Source of the DNA: Drosophila persimilis
Taxonomy: Eukaryota; Arthropoda; Insecta; Diptera; Drosophilidae
Reading direction: 5' to 3'
Length of the DNA stretch: 64,000 bases
NCBI RefSeq assembly: GCF_003286085.1
Contig: NW_020825294.1
Location: forward strand, 2,232,001-2,296,000
Part shown: in pieces, positions 46,709 through 57,055 of the stretch
How positions within the stretch are numbered: position 1 is the stretch's first letter
Layout of the letters: each line of letters opens with the position of its first letter
Translations under genes and position numbers: made by a program
Notes under the pieces: generated by a model
Told to the model about the DNA's origin: nothing
The model's input: the letters and a program-made list of their open reading frames with translations, nothing else
Database searches by the model: none

Positions 46709-48546
46709 TTTGAGCGGGAAGATTACACTATGCAACACCCTATTTATGCTTCGAGCCAAACCGACTTTTTCTGATAGATTTGGGGCTTACAAAGTGTGGA
46801 ATAGTTTATTACTAATAAATCATTGTATTTTTTCCGTGGAGTAGTTTTTTTTTAGTTAAAAAAAATTCTATTATTTTTAAATATTTTTTCAGAGGTAGGG
46901 CTCTTTTTTTTTACACAACTTAACTATCTTAAATCTGGTGGTATTGAACCTTGCAATTTAGAAAAGCTGATAAATGCAGCTATGAATCGAGCCTAAACAC
47001 TTTGTAGCTTCAGTTTACCGTCTGCCAAATATTACGCGTTCAATTTCAAAATTGATCATTTTTTGAGATATATTTTTTCAAAAGGTTAACTTTAAAAACT
47101 CAGCAAAGTCGAAAACAAATTTTGTCTAAAACATTCTTTCTGTTTTTTGATAGGTACATAAATTAGGCGTCGTTTAAGGTATCTCTTGTAAAAATCTATG
47201 GATACAAAATAAAGTTGCAACCGTTTGACCAAACCTTTCAATCCGTTTGTGTTTGTAAGATTTTAAAGGTAAAATTTTGAGCAAAAATCAGCTTTGCCTC
47301 AAGGCAATCATTACCCATCAAAGTCCATATATAAACGGACCTATCTACAGATCTCTGAAGGTTTATTCCACCTGAGAAGATCTGCAAATATTCCTCATTT
47401 CGTTCCCTCAAAAGCACATAAAATATGCCTTTGAATGCCGCTCCCAAAACTCTTTTATAGCAATCGTACAAACCATTCATTTAGCTACTGATTCCCATTG
47501 TACGCCATAATAGAGTCATGATTTCATTCCCATTTTGACAATCCAATTACACATTTAGCAACCTCGTGGCTGCTGCTGCCTGCCTGCCACACAAAGGTAA
47601 AGTGCAACTTGCAACTTGCAACAGCCGTGGCCGTGGAAATGCGTGGGCCTCCGCCTCGTGATTACTGCTAACGATAGCACGTCTGTCTGTTGTGTGGCAT
47701 GGACCCCTGGGGTTAATTGTGTTTCGCTTCGATTCGATTGCAGGCTCGATTAAGCGATCAGCAGCATGCCCCGCGATCCAGCACAAAGTTGATGGACGCT
47801 TTTAAGGCATATTTAGATCAAGCGAAAGCAAAAACCTTTTTCGTGATTTATGGATTTATGAGGCATAAATCAGCGTAGAGGAGGGGGCTGAGGCAGGGGT
47901 AGAGGCCGTGGCAAATGTACCATAAAGTGGCGTCGTAGCCGTTTACACTTGGCAGCAAGTGTCAGGCGGCATTAGAAGATGCCGGTCCTTCTCGTCCTCC
48001 ATCCTCCGAAATCCAAAAGCGAAAGGTAATTCAAAACCCACTAAATCGTGCGGTACCACGATCTTTGGTTCGTTCCCCAAAAAATATATTCGGTAGCACA
48101 TAAATTCCATGTCGCTAATCGGAAATTAATAAATGTCAGCCGTTTGAAGACGACTCTCCTTCCAGCTTCCGCGCTTCACTTCGCTTTCGTTGGCCTTTCT
48201 TTATAATTTTTTGTTGGCTTTATTCTTTTTTTTGGGTTCCTTGGCTCTTTGATTGGGTGTCGTCTGCGTTCAGTTTGGCGTGAAATGTCCGAGGGAATTA
48301 CTTGAGCCGTTGTCACAATTGATGAACGAGACCCGTACAATAAAATGTGGCATGTGGCCGCCTCGGATCGAGTTTCAACGCTGAACGTCTAAGAAGATCG
48401 AAGTGGAAGGAAGAATGGTGAGAAGAGGAATGGAGGGGGGTTTAAAGAAGACGTTTCTGCAGAAGATTTCAAGAGGGTTGAAGAGAAAGAGAAGATTTGG
48501 AAGAGAACCCAAGAGAGAAATAGCATAAATCGCAATAAAAACAGTA
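46709..48546. other. Non-coding stretch, no gene supported
   Basis: An 80-codon frame on the - strand at 47238-47480 starts with ATG but has AT-biased codons and no domain, so it is not called. The first half is AT-rich. Nothing else was recognised. Confidence 0.5.
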
Positions 48547-48573
48547 AAACCGAGTGGCGCTGCCGCATGACGC
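48547..48573 (+). repeat. Dispersed 32-bp motif, copy 11
   Basis: AAACCGAGTGGCGCTGC followed by CGCATGACGCA. The left and core parts are kept; the last few positions diverge. Confidence 0.65.
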
Positions 48574-49653
48574 AAGACCCGTGTTTAGAAATCATAGAAC
48601 CAAAGGTTTCTACTCTGTTCAAATTGCCATGAACCTCCTACAAGGGCCTGCTCTTTTCATGCAACACTCCTTATCCCCCCTCCAGCCCATATTAACTCCA
48701 ATCTGCATTGCAGCCAGAGAGGAGAAGGCGGAGGAAGAGCCCTTGTCCCCTGTCCTGTGTCCTGCATTGTTAATGTCTTCGTTTAGCATTTAATTTTGCT
48801 GTGGTCGTTGGGTCCTCGTTTTTCCTCCAGGACCTCCATTGCGTGCGTGCACCACGTGACGAATTGGCTGGAATGCCGAGAGACGAGACGAAGGATTCCA
48901 CGCACACACACGTCCTTCGATCCATGGAGCGAGCCATGGATCCCATGCACAACTCATAATTCATCCGGATAACAACACCGAGCGATGGAGGAGGTCCTGT
49001 TTTCTGTTTGCAGTTTTACTGCTGCCAGGGAAGGACACAGACTGAAGGGAACCGCCGTTGGTGACGTTTTGACACCATTTTCGGTGCGGCGATGATATGG
49101 CATTCATCTTGACAGGCATAACTGCCTCTGATGGCTGCCTGCCACTGCCACTGCCACACCGAAAGTGTGAGAGCCACACCCCACCACCATCGTCATGATG
49201 ATGATGATGATGAAGTCCAAAGTCCGATTGTCCGTTCATCTGTGGAGTGTGCGGAGAGAGTCCTCTGTGTGTGCTGTGTTCGTGATGCATTTACGTCACT
49301 TACTTGAATGTTGCAACGCATTTTCGGTCACCCAAAACACACACACACACAGATAAACACACAGGACACACACTGGGAGGCAAGGACATGCAGAGAGACA
49401 CTGGAAACATGTTGCATCGTGCCGTCCTGCTGGTTGCGAAAACCAAAAAATGTCCTTGACACTTAATTCACGCTGCATTAATGTGAACTGAAACTGAATG
49501 AAGTTGTTTGCCCAACGTCCTGTCCTCAATCCAGTGCCACAGTGGTACACAACTTTCGATTTTAGCACATGGAAATTTTATTTAACATTTGAACATATTG
49601 GGAATTTTGAGACTTCTTTCAGCTGAAAATACTATAAATATTTAGGTGTAAAT
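48574..49653. other. Non-coding stretch, no gene supported
   Basis: It holds an ATGATGATGATGATG run near 49197-49213 and CA tracts near 49335-49371. No gene is supported. Confidence 0.5.
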
Positions 49654-49659
49654 TTTATT
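49654..49659 (-). terminator. Poly(A) signal AATAAA of the small ORF at 49687-49824
   Basis: AATAAA on the - strand lies 27 bp after the stop codon of the 45-codon ORF. This spacing suits a very short 3' untranslated region. Confidence 0.4.
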
Positions 49660-49686
49660 ATATTTTCATGGATTTGATTCCCACCT

Positions 49687-49824
49687 TTACTTCATTTTGA
49701 TGGGTGCATCTATGGTTTTGATGAACTTCACAATGTTGGCTATATTCACACCCGGAAATCCTTTCTTGGGCGCACGACGAAAGACGACAGTGCTGCGGAC
49801 TATCACGACCTTAGAGCTACCCAT
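49687..49824 (-). CDS. Small ORF, 45-residue basic peptide of unknown function
   Basis: I do not recognise a family. The ORF runs from ATG (49824-49822) to TAA (49689-49687). The peptide starts MGSSKVVIVRSTVVFRR, continues APKKGFPGV and ends NIANIVKFIKTIDAPIKMK. It has seven Lys, three Arg, one Asp and no Glu, so it is strongly basic, and the last part could form an amphipathic helix. Codons look like fly coding sequence and contrast with AT-rich flanks. An in-frame TAG lies upstream, so this ATG fixes the start unless an exon joins at the ATATCTTCAG|CT acceptor-like site two bases before it. TATAAA lies 15 bp before the ATG, too close to be its TATA box. AATAAA follows 27 bp after the stop. 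No signal peptide is visible. It could be a stand-alone gene or a last exon. Confidence 0.42.
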   Translation of the reverse strand: MGSSKVVIVRSTVVFRRAPKKGFPGVNIANIVKFIKTIDAPIKMK

Positions 49825-49859
49825 AGCTGAAGATATTTTTTTATAGAAAAACTAATAAA

Positions 49860-51593
49860 ATTTATGGGAATTATAGGATTTGTTGTGGGTTCAACTTCAG
49901 AGAATTGAATGGAAAACCAAAGGAATAAACACTCCAGAAATTATATTTCAAAGGTTCCTTTAAATTTGTTAAGGTTGAATTGGTGAAAATCCCTCTTGAA
50001 TCAATGTTCTAGCTCTGTCAATGGTGCCAAAAATAGTATACTGAAAAGTTTTTAACCTCGAAAACACTTTTCCCCAAACAGCAAATGATCTGCTCTCCGC
50101 CTAACCCCATGTTTTAACAACACTTATACCCCCCCACAGTCCAGAGTCCCGTGTCCCGTGTCCTGCCTGCCATCAGCATCATCATCATTCTGACCAAAGT
50201 GAAATGCAGCAGGCAACACATTGCATTCCCATACTCGTACCCATACCCATACCCATAGCTATTGCCATTCCCATTCCTGTGGACATACCGAAAAATGCTC
50301 GTAAATTACTCGACAATGTGGAATGGAGATGGTGATTGGAGATGAATGGACTGGACCAGCAGCAGCAGCACCAGCACGGGGCAGAGGCAGAAGGACACTG
50401 CTGCAAATATACACATCAGCAGCAGCAGCAGCAACAACGGAGGGGCAACAACTAGAACAACAACACCACTCATCTCATCGCTCATGTTGGTGATGATGCA
50501 TTTTGCGGTCTGTCACACAAAATGCAATTTGACGGAGCTGTGTGCAAAAACTGTTTTTCAAGCTATCAACCAATTTGGCCACGGCTGCACGCCAGGCCAC
50601 TGCCACTGCCACTGCCATTGCCACTCCTTCTGCTTGTCCCTCCGCCCTGTCCAAAGCAGTCTCTGAATGCCATATCACTGACTAGGGGGGCAGGCTCTAG
50701 TCTATGAGACAACTACGCTGAGGGGCAGGACGCTGGACACGCATCCTAGGTGCGGTCCTGTGTGCCGCTGGCTGTTGCCCATTGGCCTGCTGTCGCTGCA
50801 CGCACCCACTAAACAGTTTTTGGGGGCACTACTCTTCCTAGATGGAGGGTAGGAGGATTATGGAAAAAGTTTAGGGATTTTCAAGGGAATTTTTACAAGA
50901 ATTATTTGCCATAGATCTGTCTTCAGGAGTTTAAAAGGTAATGGCATATATATAGACGATCGTGGAACTGTATTAAACTCGTTTTTAAGTAAAAGGAATA
51001 TTTCGGTTGCGGTTTGATCTGTAAGATCTGTTATATTTCCAGACATATCACTGAAAGAATGATTTTGCGATGAGTTATGCCTAAAGAAATTCATTGAAAA
51101 CGTTTGTTTATTGTTAATTTAGGAATTTCTACTATGTTATGAATGGAATAATAATCATAGTCCTTAGGGGATTGATCTTTCGTAAGGCTATACGATAGAT
51201 CTTACATAGAAGCAGTCGTTGAAAATATTTCTATAAAGGAATGATGCTCTATCTCCTATGTATCCCTTAGATTTAATCGTTTCTTTTTTTATATTTTTCC
51301 AGAATGATATAGTTAAGGAATAAGCTATACTCCACTGGAAATTTTGTAGATTTTAGGCAGTAATTTTTTCGGGAAAAACTACAGAAATCTGATAAATCCC
51401 AGATCTGTTTATCCCTAGGTAGAGCATTGGAAAATCCACTTGTTCTCAGATTTCTGCATTATCTTGTTGCATTTTTTGTGTTATATCAGGGATAAAGCCT
51501 GGCCAGCCTCTGCCTCTGCCACTGCCGGTGCCTTTCCTCATCCGTTTGTTGTTCCTTTATGTGTTTTTAGTATGATTTTTTTTCTGTTGGTTT

Positions 51594-51630
<37 letters not shown>

Positions 51631-52810
51631 TTCCTCTAATATTTTGTGTGTGCTGGCCAGGATGATGTCCTTGTTGTGCGAGTGTCCTGTGGGGTGGGGG
51701 AGTGTGTGTTTATGTTGGCGGATTCATGTCGTCACTGCGTGAAATGTGTGTGGCAGAATGAAGGGGCAGACAGAGCAGGCCACAGCCAGAGCCCTCGCTC
51801 GTGTGTTGCAAGGCTAGTTTTGAAATTTATGTAGCGCTGGTGAGTCGAGGGTTTTATTTTTCCCTTTTTGCTGTTGTTTGTTGGCATCAGGCAGCCAGGC
51901 AGGCAGGCAGGCAGCATCATGACCATTAACTGCCATTGTCCACAGTCCACACAGTCCAGTGTCCAGTGTCCACATGTCACAGACCAGGCACTCCACTTGG
52001 ATGCTGCTCCTCGGACTACTCCTCGCTTTCTGGTAGTTGATGGTCGTAAATGTCAGATGCGCGTGTTCCCTTTGGACACTAAATGTCTTCCAGCTGCAAT
52101 TATCTCTGGGGGCTCCCTCTTCTATTCCTTGGTTTTCTTTTTTTTTTGGCAATTTTTCTAGCTATCGCATCAATTGCTCATAAATCATGAATCATTTATT
52201 TGCAATTAAATGGATATCCGCTCTCACAATACCTGCAGTTAACTCTCGCACATCAGTCAAGGATTATGCTTTTAGCTGACTCAGAGACTGACTCCCCTTT
52301 CCAGAGCAGAGTCCACTTTCCCGTTTCGTGTCTCATCAATTTATTGCCGATCATCATGCAATGCATCTTAAGAGGATAAACATATGGTAGAGAGAGAGAT
52401 ATGGGCACGTATATAAGGGAAACAAATCATCCTGTGTCATAATATTGACAAACACCTGATACACTGCCCGGCAAAAAGCTTTAAGGGAGATTTGCCAGAT
52501 TCTTTTATTCCCTTGATTTTTGGAATATTTTTCTACAATCTGCAGACACACATGGAATGATGAATATTTCATTTTGCATAAATTGCCTCCCCTAAAGCTT
52601 TCCGTGGAAAAATGTAAAATTTGGTTCGTATACCCAATGAGCAATGTACTGGAGTGCAATGATTGTACTTTTTTTGTACATTTTTTTTGGAAGGAAATGG
52701 CATTGTAATTTGGTTGCTTTGAAGTGACTTTTGGGTAACTTCAGGGAAATATGTGAGGAAAAGGAAAACAGAATACCCTCCAGTACAAAATAATTAGCCG
52801 TTGCAGCCGC
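49860..52810. other. Non-coding stretch, no gene supported
   Basis: It holds CCCATACCCATACCCAT words near 50239-50258, CAGCAGCAGCAGCA runs near 50358 and 50419, and a long (TG)n tract at 51596-51629. A 78-codon AT-rich frame at 50858-51094 (-) has no domain. No gene is supported. Confidence 0.5.
51596..51629 (+). repeat. (TG)n microsatellite
   Basis: A tract of about 17 TG units ending in TC. Confidence 0.92.
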
Positions 52811-52842
52811 GTCACGCGACCTGCAGCAGCCCCACTCGGTCG
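52811..52842 (-). repeat. Dispersed 32-bp motif, copy 12
   Basis: On the - strand it reads CGACCGAGTGGGGCTGC followed by TGCAGGTCGCGTGAC; 28 of 32 positions agree with the consensus. Confidence 0.72.
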
Positions 52843-52995
52843 CAGTTGGATTTCTGCCTTGGATTAGCGCATAAACAGATTCGGCTTGAGGGATTTCTTG
52901 AAGTTTGTGATTGAAAAGATGCAAATAGTTAATGAAGTTCTGGAGTTCCAGAGTCCAGAGTCGTAAGTCGTACAGCTACTCCCATCGCGTGTGTT

Positions 52996-53024
52996 CCGCA
53001 CCATGCAGCGGTGCACCTCGGTGG
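52996..53024 (-). repeat. Dispersed 32-bp motif, weak copy 13
   Basis: On the - strand it reads CCACCGAGGTGCACCGC followed by TGCATGGTGCGG. The ACCGAGG and GCTGCATG parts are kept. It lies 70 bp before phased T-tract array F, as copy 1 lies 60 bp from array D. Confidence 0.5.
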
Positions 53025-53093
53025 TGTCTCGGCAGGTGTGTTTTTATTCTGAAAAAATTGAATGAACACTGAATTTTCGCTCTCAGAATTTTT

Positions 53094-53452
53094 GAGTATT
53101 TTTTTATAGTATTTTCTGGTATTTTATAGTATTTTTATGGTATTTTCTGGTATTTTGTAGTATTTTATCGGTATTTTCGCTTACAGAATTTGCGAGGATT
53201 TATTTTAGTATTTTCTGGTATTTTATAGTAATTTTTATGGTAATTTCTGGTATTTTATCGGTATTTTCGCTCACAGAATTTTTAGAGTATTTTTTGGTAT
53301 TTTATATAGTATTTTCTGGTATTTTACAGTATTATCTGGTATTTTTCTGATGTTTCATATTTTGTATTAATTTTTCATATATTTTCTGGTATATTTTCTA
53401 CTATGTCTTAAAGTTTTATGGTGTTTTGTAGTATATTTCTTAGTATTTGTTC
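53094..53452 (+). repeat. Phased T-tract array F, the most regular
   Basis: Successive units TATTTTCTGG, TATTTTATAG, TATTTTTATGG, TATTTTCTGG, TATTTTGTAG and TATTTTATCGG have lengths 10, 10, 11, 10, 10 and 11 bp. A T-tract therefore recurs about once per helical turn. A longer segment around TATTTTCGCT-ACAGAATTT is itself repeated (near 53076, 53172 and 53265). Confidence 0.88.
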
Positions 53453-55026
53453 GATTCGTGATAATATTCCGTTGCCAATATTTTCCATAATAGCAGAATA
53501 GCACACTGGCTGTCCCAAAAGATGTTGATTCGACTGTTTGCTATAGACAGGTGAAAAAATTAAGTTTCTTTCATTTACAACCAATCAGAATGGTGAAAAT
53601 TGAACTTGATTTGTTTAACAATTTGTTTGCAACTCCAGTGTCCAGCGTCCGGAGTCCCAGAGTCCACATGTAGAGGCAGCAGCATCTTGATTCTCTTTAT
53701 TAAGCCGACTGTCCGCAACAGACATTTGCAGACCCAACAGGCCCAGTGTATCATTTGAGCCAAAGCTACGCACAAAATACTTTGGAGTATTTGCCTGATT
53801 TTCGGGTAGGAAAAGTTGGGTGTGGGCGGGCAGAGAAGGGCTCTCTCTCTCTCTCTCTCTCTCTCGTAATACCAGAAATGTTACGGGTTTTTCTTTTTTC
53901 CATTGTGGCAGAGGGGAGTGGGGGTTAAATTATCCAATTTTGTTCACTTGATTGACTGCACTTTTGATGCCCGCTGCCAGTGCCACACAAAACCTCAATG
54001 CAGATGCTGCTGCTGCTGCAGAATATAGTACACCACGCCCCTGTCCCTGTCCCTGTCCCTGACTCTGTGCCACAGTATGCTTTGGTTATATGCAAGCAAG
54101 CAGAGCACCTCGTCGTCCGGCCAGCGTTTCGGAAGAGTCTCGTCCCTTAATGGACTTTCGCAATCAGCTGTCAATGCCTTGCCCTGAGTCGCCATCGCCC
54201 GTCGGTTATTTATTTTTGCCTCAGTGCCAAGTGTCACCGACTTTGCAGCGATTCCATCAATCAATCGCTTCGAATTATAAATAACCAAAAACCTCCATCG
54301 GGGCCGACCGATTGCCAGATTGTGCGACTGGCTGACTGAGTGACTGACTGTGTGAGTGAGTGAGTGAGTGACCCGGGGCGTGCCTGTCCGGCGACGGCAG
54401 CGAGATGTTGACGATTTTTGAAAAATTGCCAATCAAAGGAAAACCGCAAAAGAATTCCAAGTCACGTTGCACACAGTTGACATCTCCTCTGCACTTCTCC
54501 CGGGGCCATGTGCCCAAAAACAAAAGGAAATTGTTCATCTGATTTTTCACTTTGCTTTCCACTCGCTTTCATTGTTTTTCCTGACGAATTACAACAGACA
54601 CTCCACACTGTCCGCTGCGATATGGTGTCAATCTGGCAAATTGTTTTTCGGTACTGTTTATTTAATTGCCGGCGATTGTTCCTTTTGTGTAGATCATTCG
54701 TTCTGTAAATGTGCCAATTCTTTGAGCATTAAAAACTATTTGTTTAGGACGAATATTATTGTTATTTATCTTTGTTAGATATGGCACGGGCAGGCCGAGT
54801 GTTTGTCTTTTACAGCTGAAATTTAGGTCAGGGTAGGCCTTTTGGGGGTTGCTAGTGCCTCGAGAGAGCTAAGGGAGGCAGATAGATAATGCTATATCAG
54901 AAAAGTATCAGTTAGAACTGAGACCTCATCGAGGCAAAAGAGATGGAGAGACTTAAATGGTAGCTGGATGAAGGTCTACAGTGGAAATTTCTTTTTAGTA
55001 GTTAGCTTCCATGGGCAGTAGATCCT
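53453..55026. other. Non-coding stretch, no gene supported
   Basis: A CT tract lies at 53841-53865 and CCCTGTCCCTGTCCCTGTCC words near 54039-54060. Frames on both strands at 54275-54778 show no domain. Confidence 0.5.
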
Positions 55027-55057
55027 CCGACAGAAGGGCTCTGCAGCATTACGCATG
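55027..55057 (+). repeat. Dispersed 32-bp motif, copy 14
   Basis: CCGACAGAAGGGCTCTGC followed by AGCATTACGCATG; 25 of 31 positions agree with the consensus. Confidence 0.5.
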
Positions 55058-55305
55058 AATTTAAGGGAATAATAAGATCATAAATTAACCATTTAACATT
55101 TTTTGTACCACAGAAATATTTAAATATATTTATACATATATACTTTGAGCTCTCCAAAGGTAAAAACTATCAACCTTCAAAGAAAAATCTTTAAAAATCT
55201 TTAATAAATAAGGGCTAACCGATAGAAAACGTTAAAAAAGCTTAAACTATTTATAGAAAAAGATTTAAAGTCAGAGTTTTTTTTAGTAGAAATCTTTCTT
55301 ATGTA

Positions 55306-55336
55306 GACAGAGGAGTACAGCTGCAAAACGCGTGAC
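55306..55336 (+). repeat. Dispersed 32-bp motif, diverged copy 15
   Basis: GACAGAGGAGTACAGC followed by TGCAAAACGCGTGAC; 24 of 31 positions agree with the consensus and the right end ACGCGTGAC is intact. Confidence 0.45.
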
Positions 55337-56640
55337 ATTTTGTTATGGGTATACCCTCTGAGATAGTTCTACCCCAAAAACATGTCTAAAATATACCAAT
55401 ATTTTGAGTCATATCTGTATGAACAATCCCCCTGTTTTGGCTTTCACTTCTCCCAGTCTTATCGGTGGTGCTCTCTCTCAAGTGCAGCGAATCAATCAAA
55501 CTCGAAGCCAACGTTTGCCAACAAGCCTGATGAATGTGCGGAGAGGCCAGGCCCTCTCATGTCTAATGATGAGAAAACAATAAGAAAAAGTATCTTGAAG
55601 GTATCATTGGAGCATTGGCACTTGCTTGCGTTTATCATTTACATGAAAATTGTGCTACACACAACGATTTTGAAGTGTCTCCTCCTCGTTGGGGTAATGT
55701 CAATATCATCATTCAACTTGAAAAGGCACAAAAACTTTGAATTGATTTCGAATATCGAATTCCATCGAACTGTGCCGGATTTCAGACAGACTCCGTGGAT
55801 TGACAGACAGACAGACACGACATCAGGCCACAGCAGAGTAAATCCGCGCGCAAACAACAATCGAATGCATTCGCACTCGAGATATGGAGATTCAAGATTG
55901 GTGATCGAGTTGTGGAAGATATGTTCGGATCTGTTCAGGCCCTCTCAGTCGATGCCATCAATGTCATTATCAATATCAACAACATGATTGGACACAAAAA
56001 CCGCCAGAAACGCAGCGAAGCGAAGCTCTCGATCTCGAATATGGATCTCTCTCTCTCTCTCTCTCTACGATCGATGATGATCGTGTAAACACAGACGCAC
56101 TAACTGCACTCAATCAAAAATTTGATTATTTTGATATGAACGATGCTTCAGAGGCACCACTGCTGCATGCTGCATGCTGCATGCTGCACTCCCCCATTGA
56201 TAAACACACAGACACGCACCAGCAGAACGTAGAGCCAAAGTACTTTAGGGCCTATAACAACAAAATGGGCCTAGAAGCACACAGCAAACATTGCAGCTGC
56301 CTCTGCCTCTGCCACAGCCTCAGTCCCGTGTTCCATCTGCATCTCAATCTTTTGCTTGTCAGCGTATCCCATATCCATGATATTCGTGGAAATTCCACTT
56401 GAACGCGCTCAATTGTAAGAGAATACGAATTTAATTGCAGAACACAAACAACGTAACGCATCGGGAGAGCCCAGACCCAGAGAACGGGGCAAGACAAATA
56501 CTCAAAGATTATGTGGTAAAGTGTGTTAGATCATTGCTGTGGTTATAGGTCGTTTCGGGCAGTGGATTGTAGACGTTATAAGGTGAAAATTGGAAGAAAG
56601 CGCAACAGGTAATGGAAATCTGGGGTATAAACAGAAATGT
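55337..56640. other. Non-coding stretch, no gene supported
   Basis: A 201-codon frame at 55382-55987 (+) is the longest unassigned + strand frame of the gene desert but has no domain and no coding-like composition. CT repeats lie near 56045-56067 and ATGCTGC repeats near 56164-56186. Confidence 0.5.
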
Positions 56641-57055
56641 TTCCTCAAAAAGAGTTCTTTTGGATAGAAAAAGTTAATTAGAGCTGATTTTAGATCATTA
56701 AAAATACAAGAACTCCCCTTATCATCTTACTCGTGTCGTGCGTCATGCAGCAGCGCCCCTCCGTTGGTTAAGCAGGTGGGGAGGGAGGACTTAGGGGAGA
56801 GAAAAAGAGTTATTTTGGATCGAAAAAGACGATTAAAGTCGATTATGGGAGCATTTTCTTTAATACATTGTTCTATAACTTTCTTTATTGCTGATCTCAT
56901 GCGTCATGCAGCAGTGCCCATCGGTTGGTGGAGTAGAAAATGATTAGAGCTGATAGTAGGACGTTTTATGGCATGTATGTAAGAGAAACAACTAGAATTC
57001 CATTATTTTGCGATCCTTCTGTCACGCGTTATGCAGAAGCGCCCCTCGGACAGGT
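56640..57055 (-). repeat. Three-unit tandem array carrying the dispersed 32-bp motif, reverse orientation
   Basis: Motif copies on the - strand lie at 56739-56767, 56898-56927 and 57021-57052. The best reads GTCCGAGGGGCGCTTC followed by TGCATAACGCGTGAC (28 of 31). The units, about 160 and 125 bp apart, also share + strand words such as TTTTGGAT-GAAAAAG, then TTAGAGCTGAT. The flanks differ from those of the 36.9-37.2 kb array, so only the motif is common to both arrays. Confidence 0.82.

Noticed and set aside
47238-47480. 80-codon frame on the - strand
   Set aside because: Composition matches the AT-rich background, no domain, and no clear promoter or poly(A) pairing.
50858-51094. 78-codon frame on the - strand
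   Set aside because: AT-rich chance frame; codons do not resemble the two real genes.
55382-55987. 201-codon frame on the + strand
   Set aside because: Starts with ATG, but no recognisable domain or coding-like codon pattern, and it includes DNA rich in GACA repeats. Kept as chance unless transcript data say otherwise.
56146-56190. Another copy of the 32-bp motif (CACCACTGCTGCATGC)
   Set aside because: It is part of a simple ATGCTGC repeat and lacks the ACCGAGG left part.
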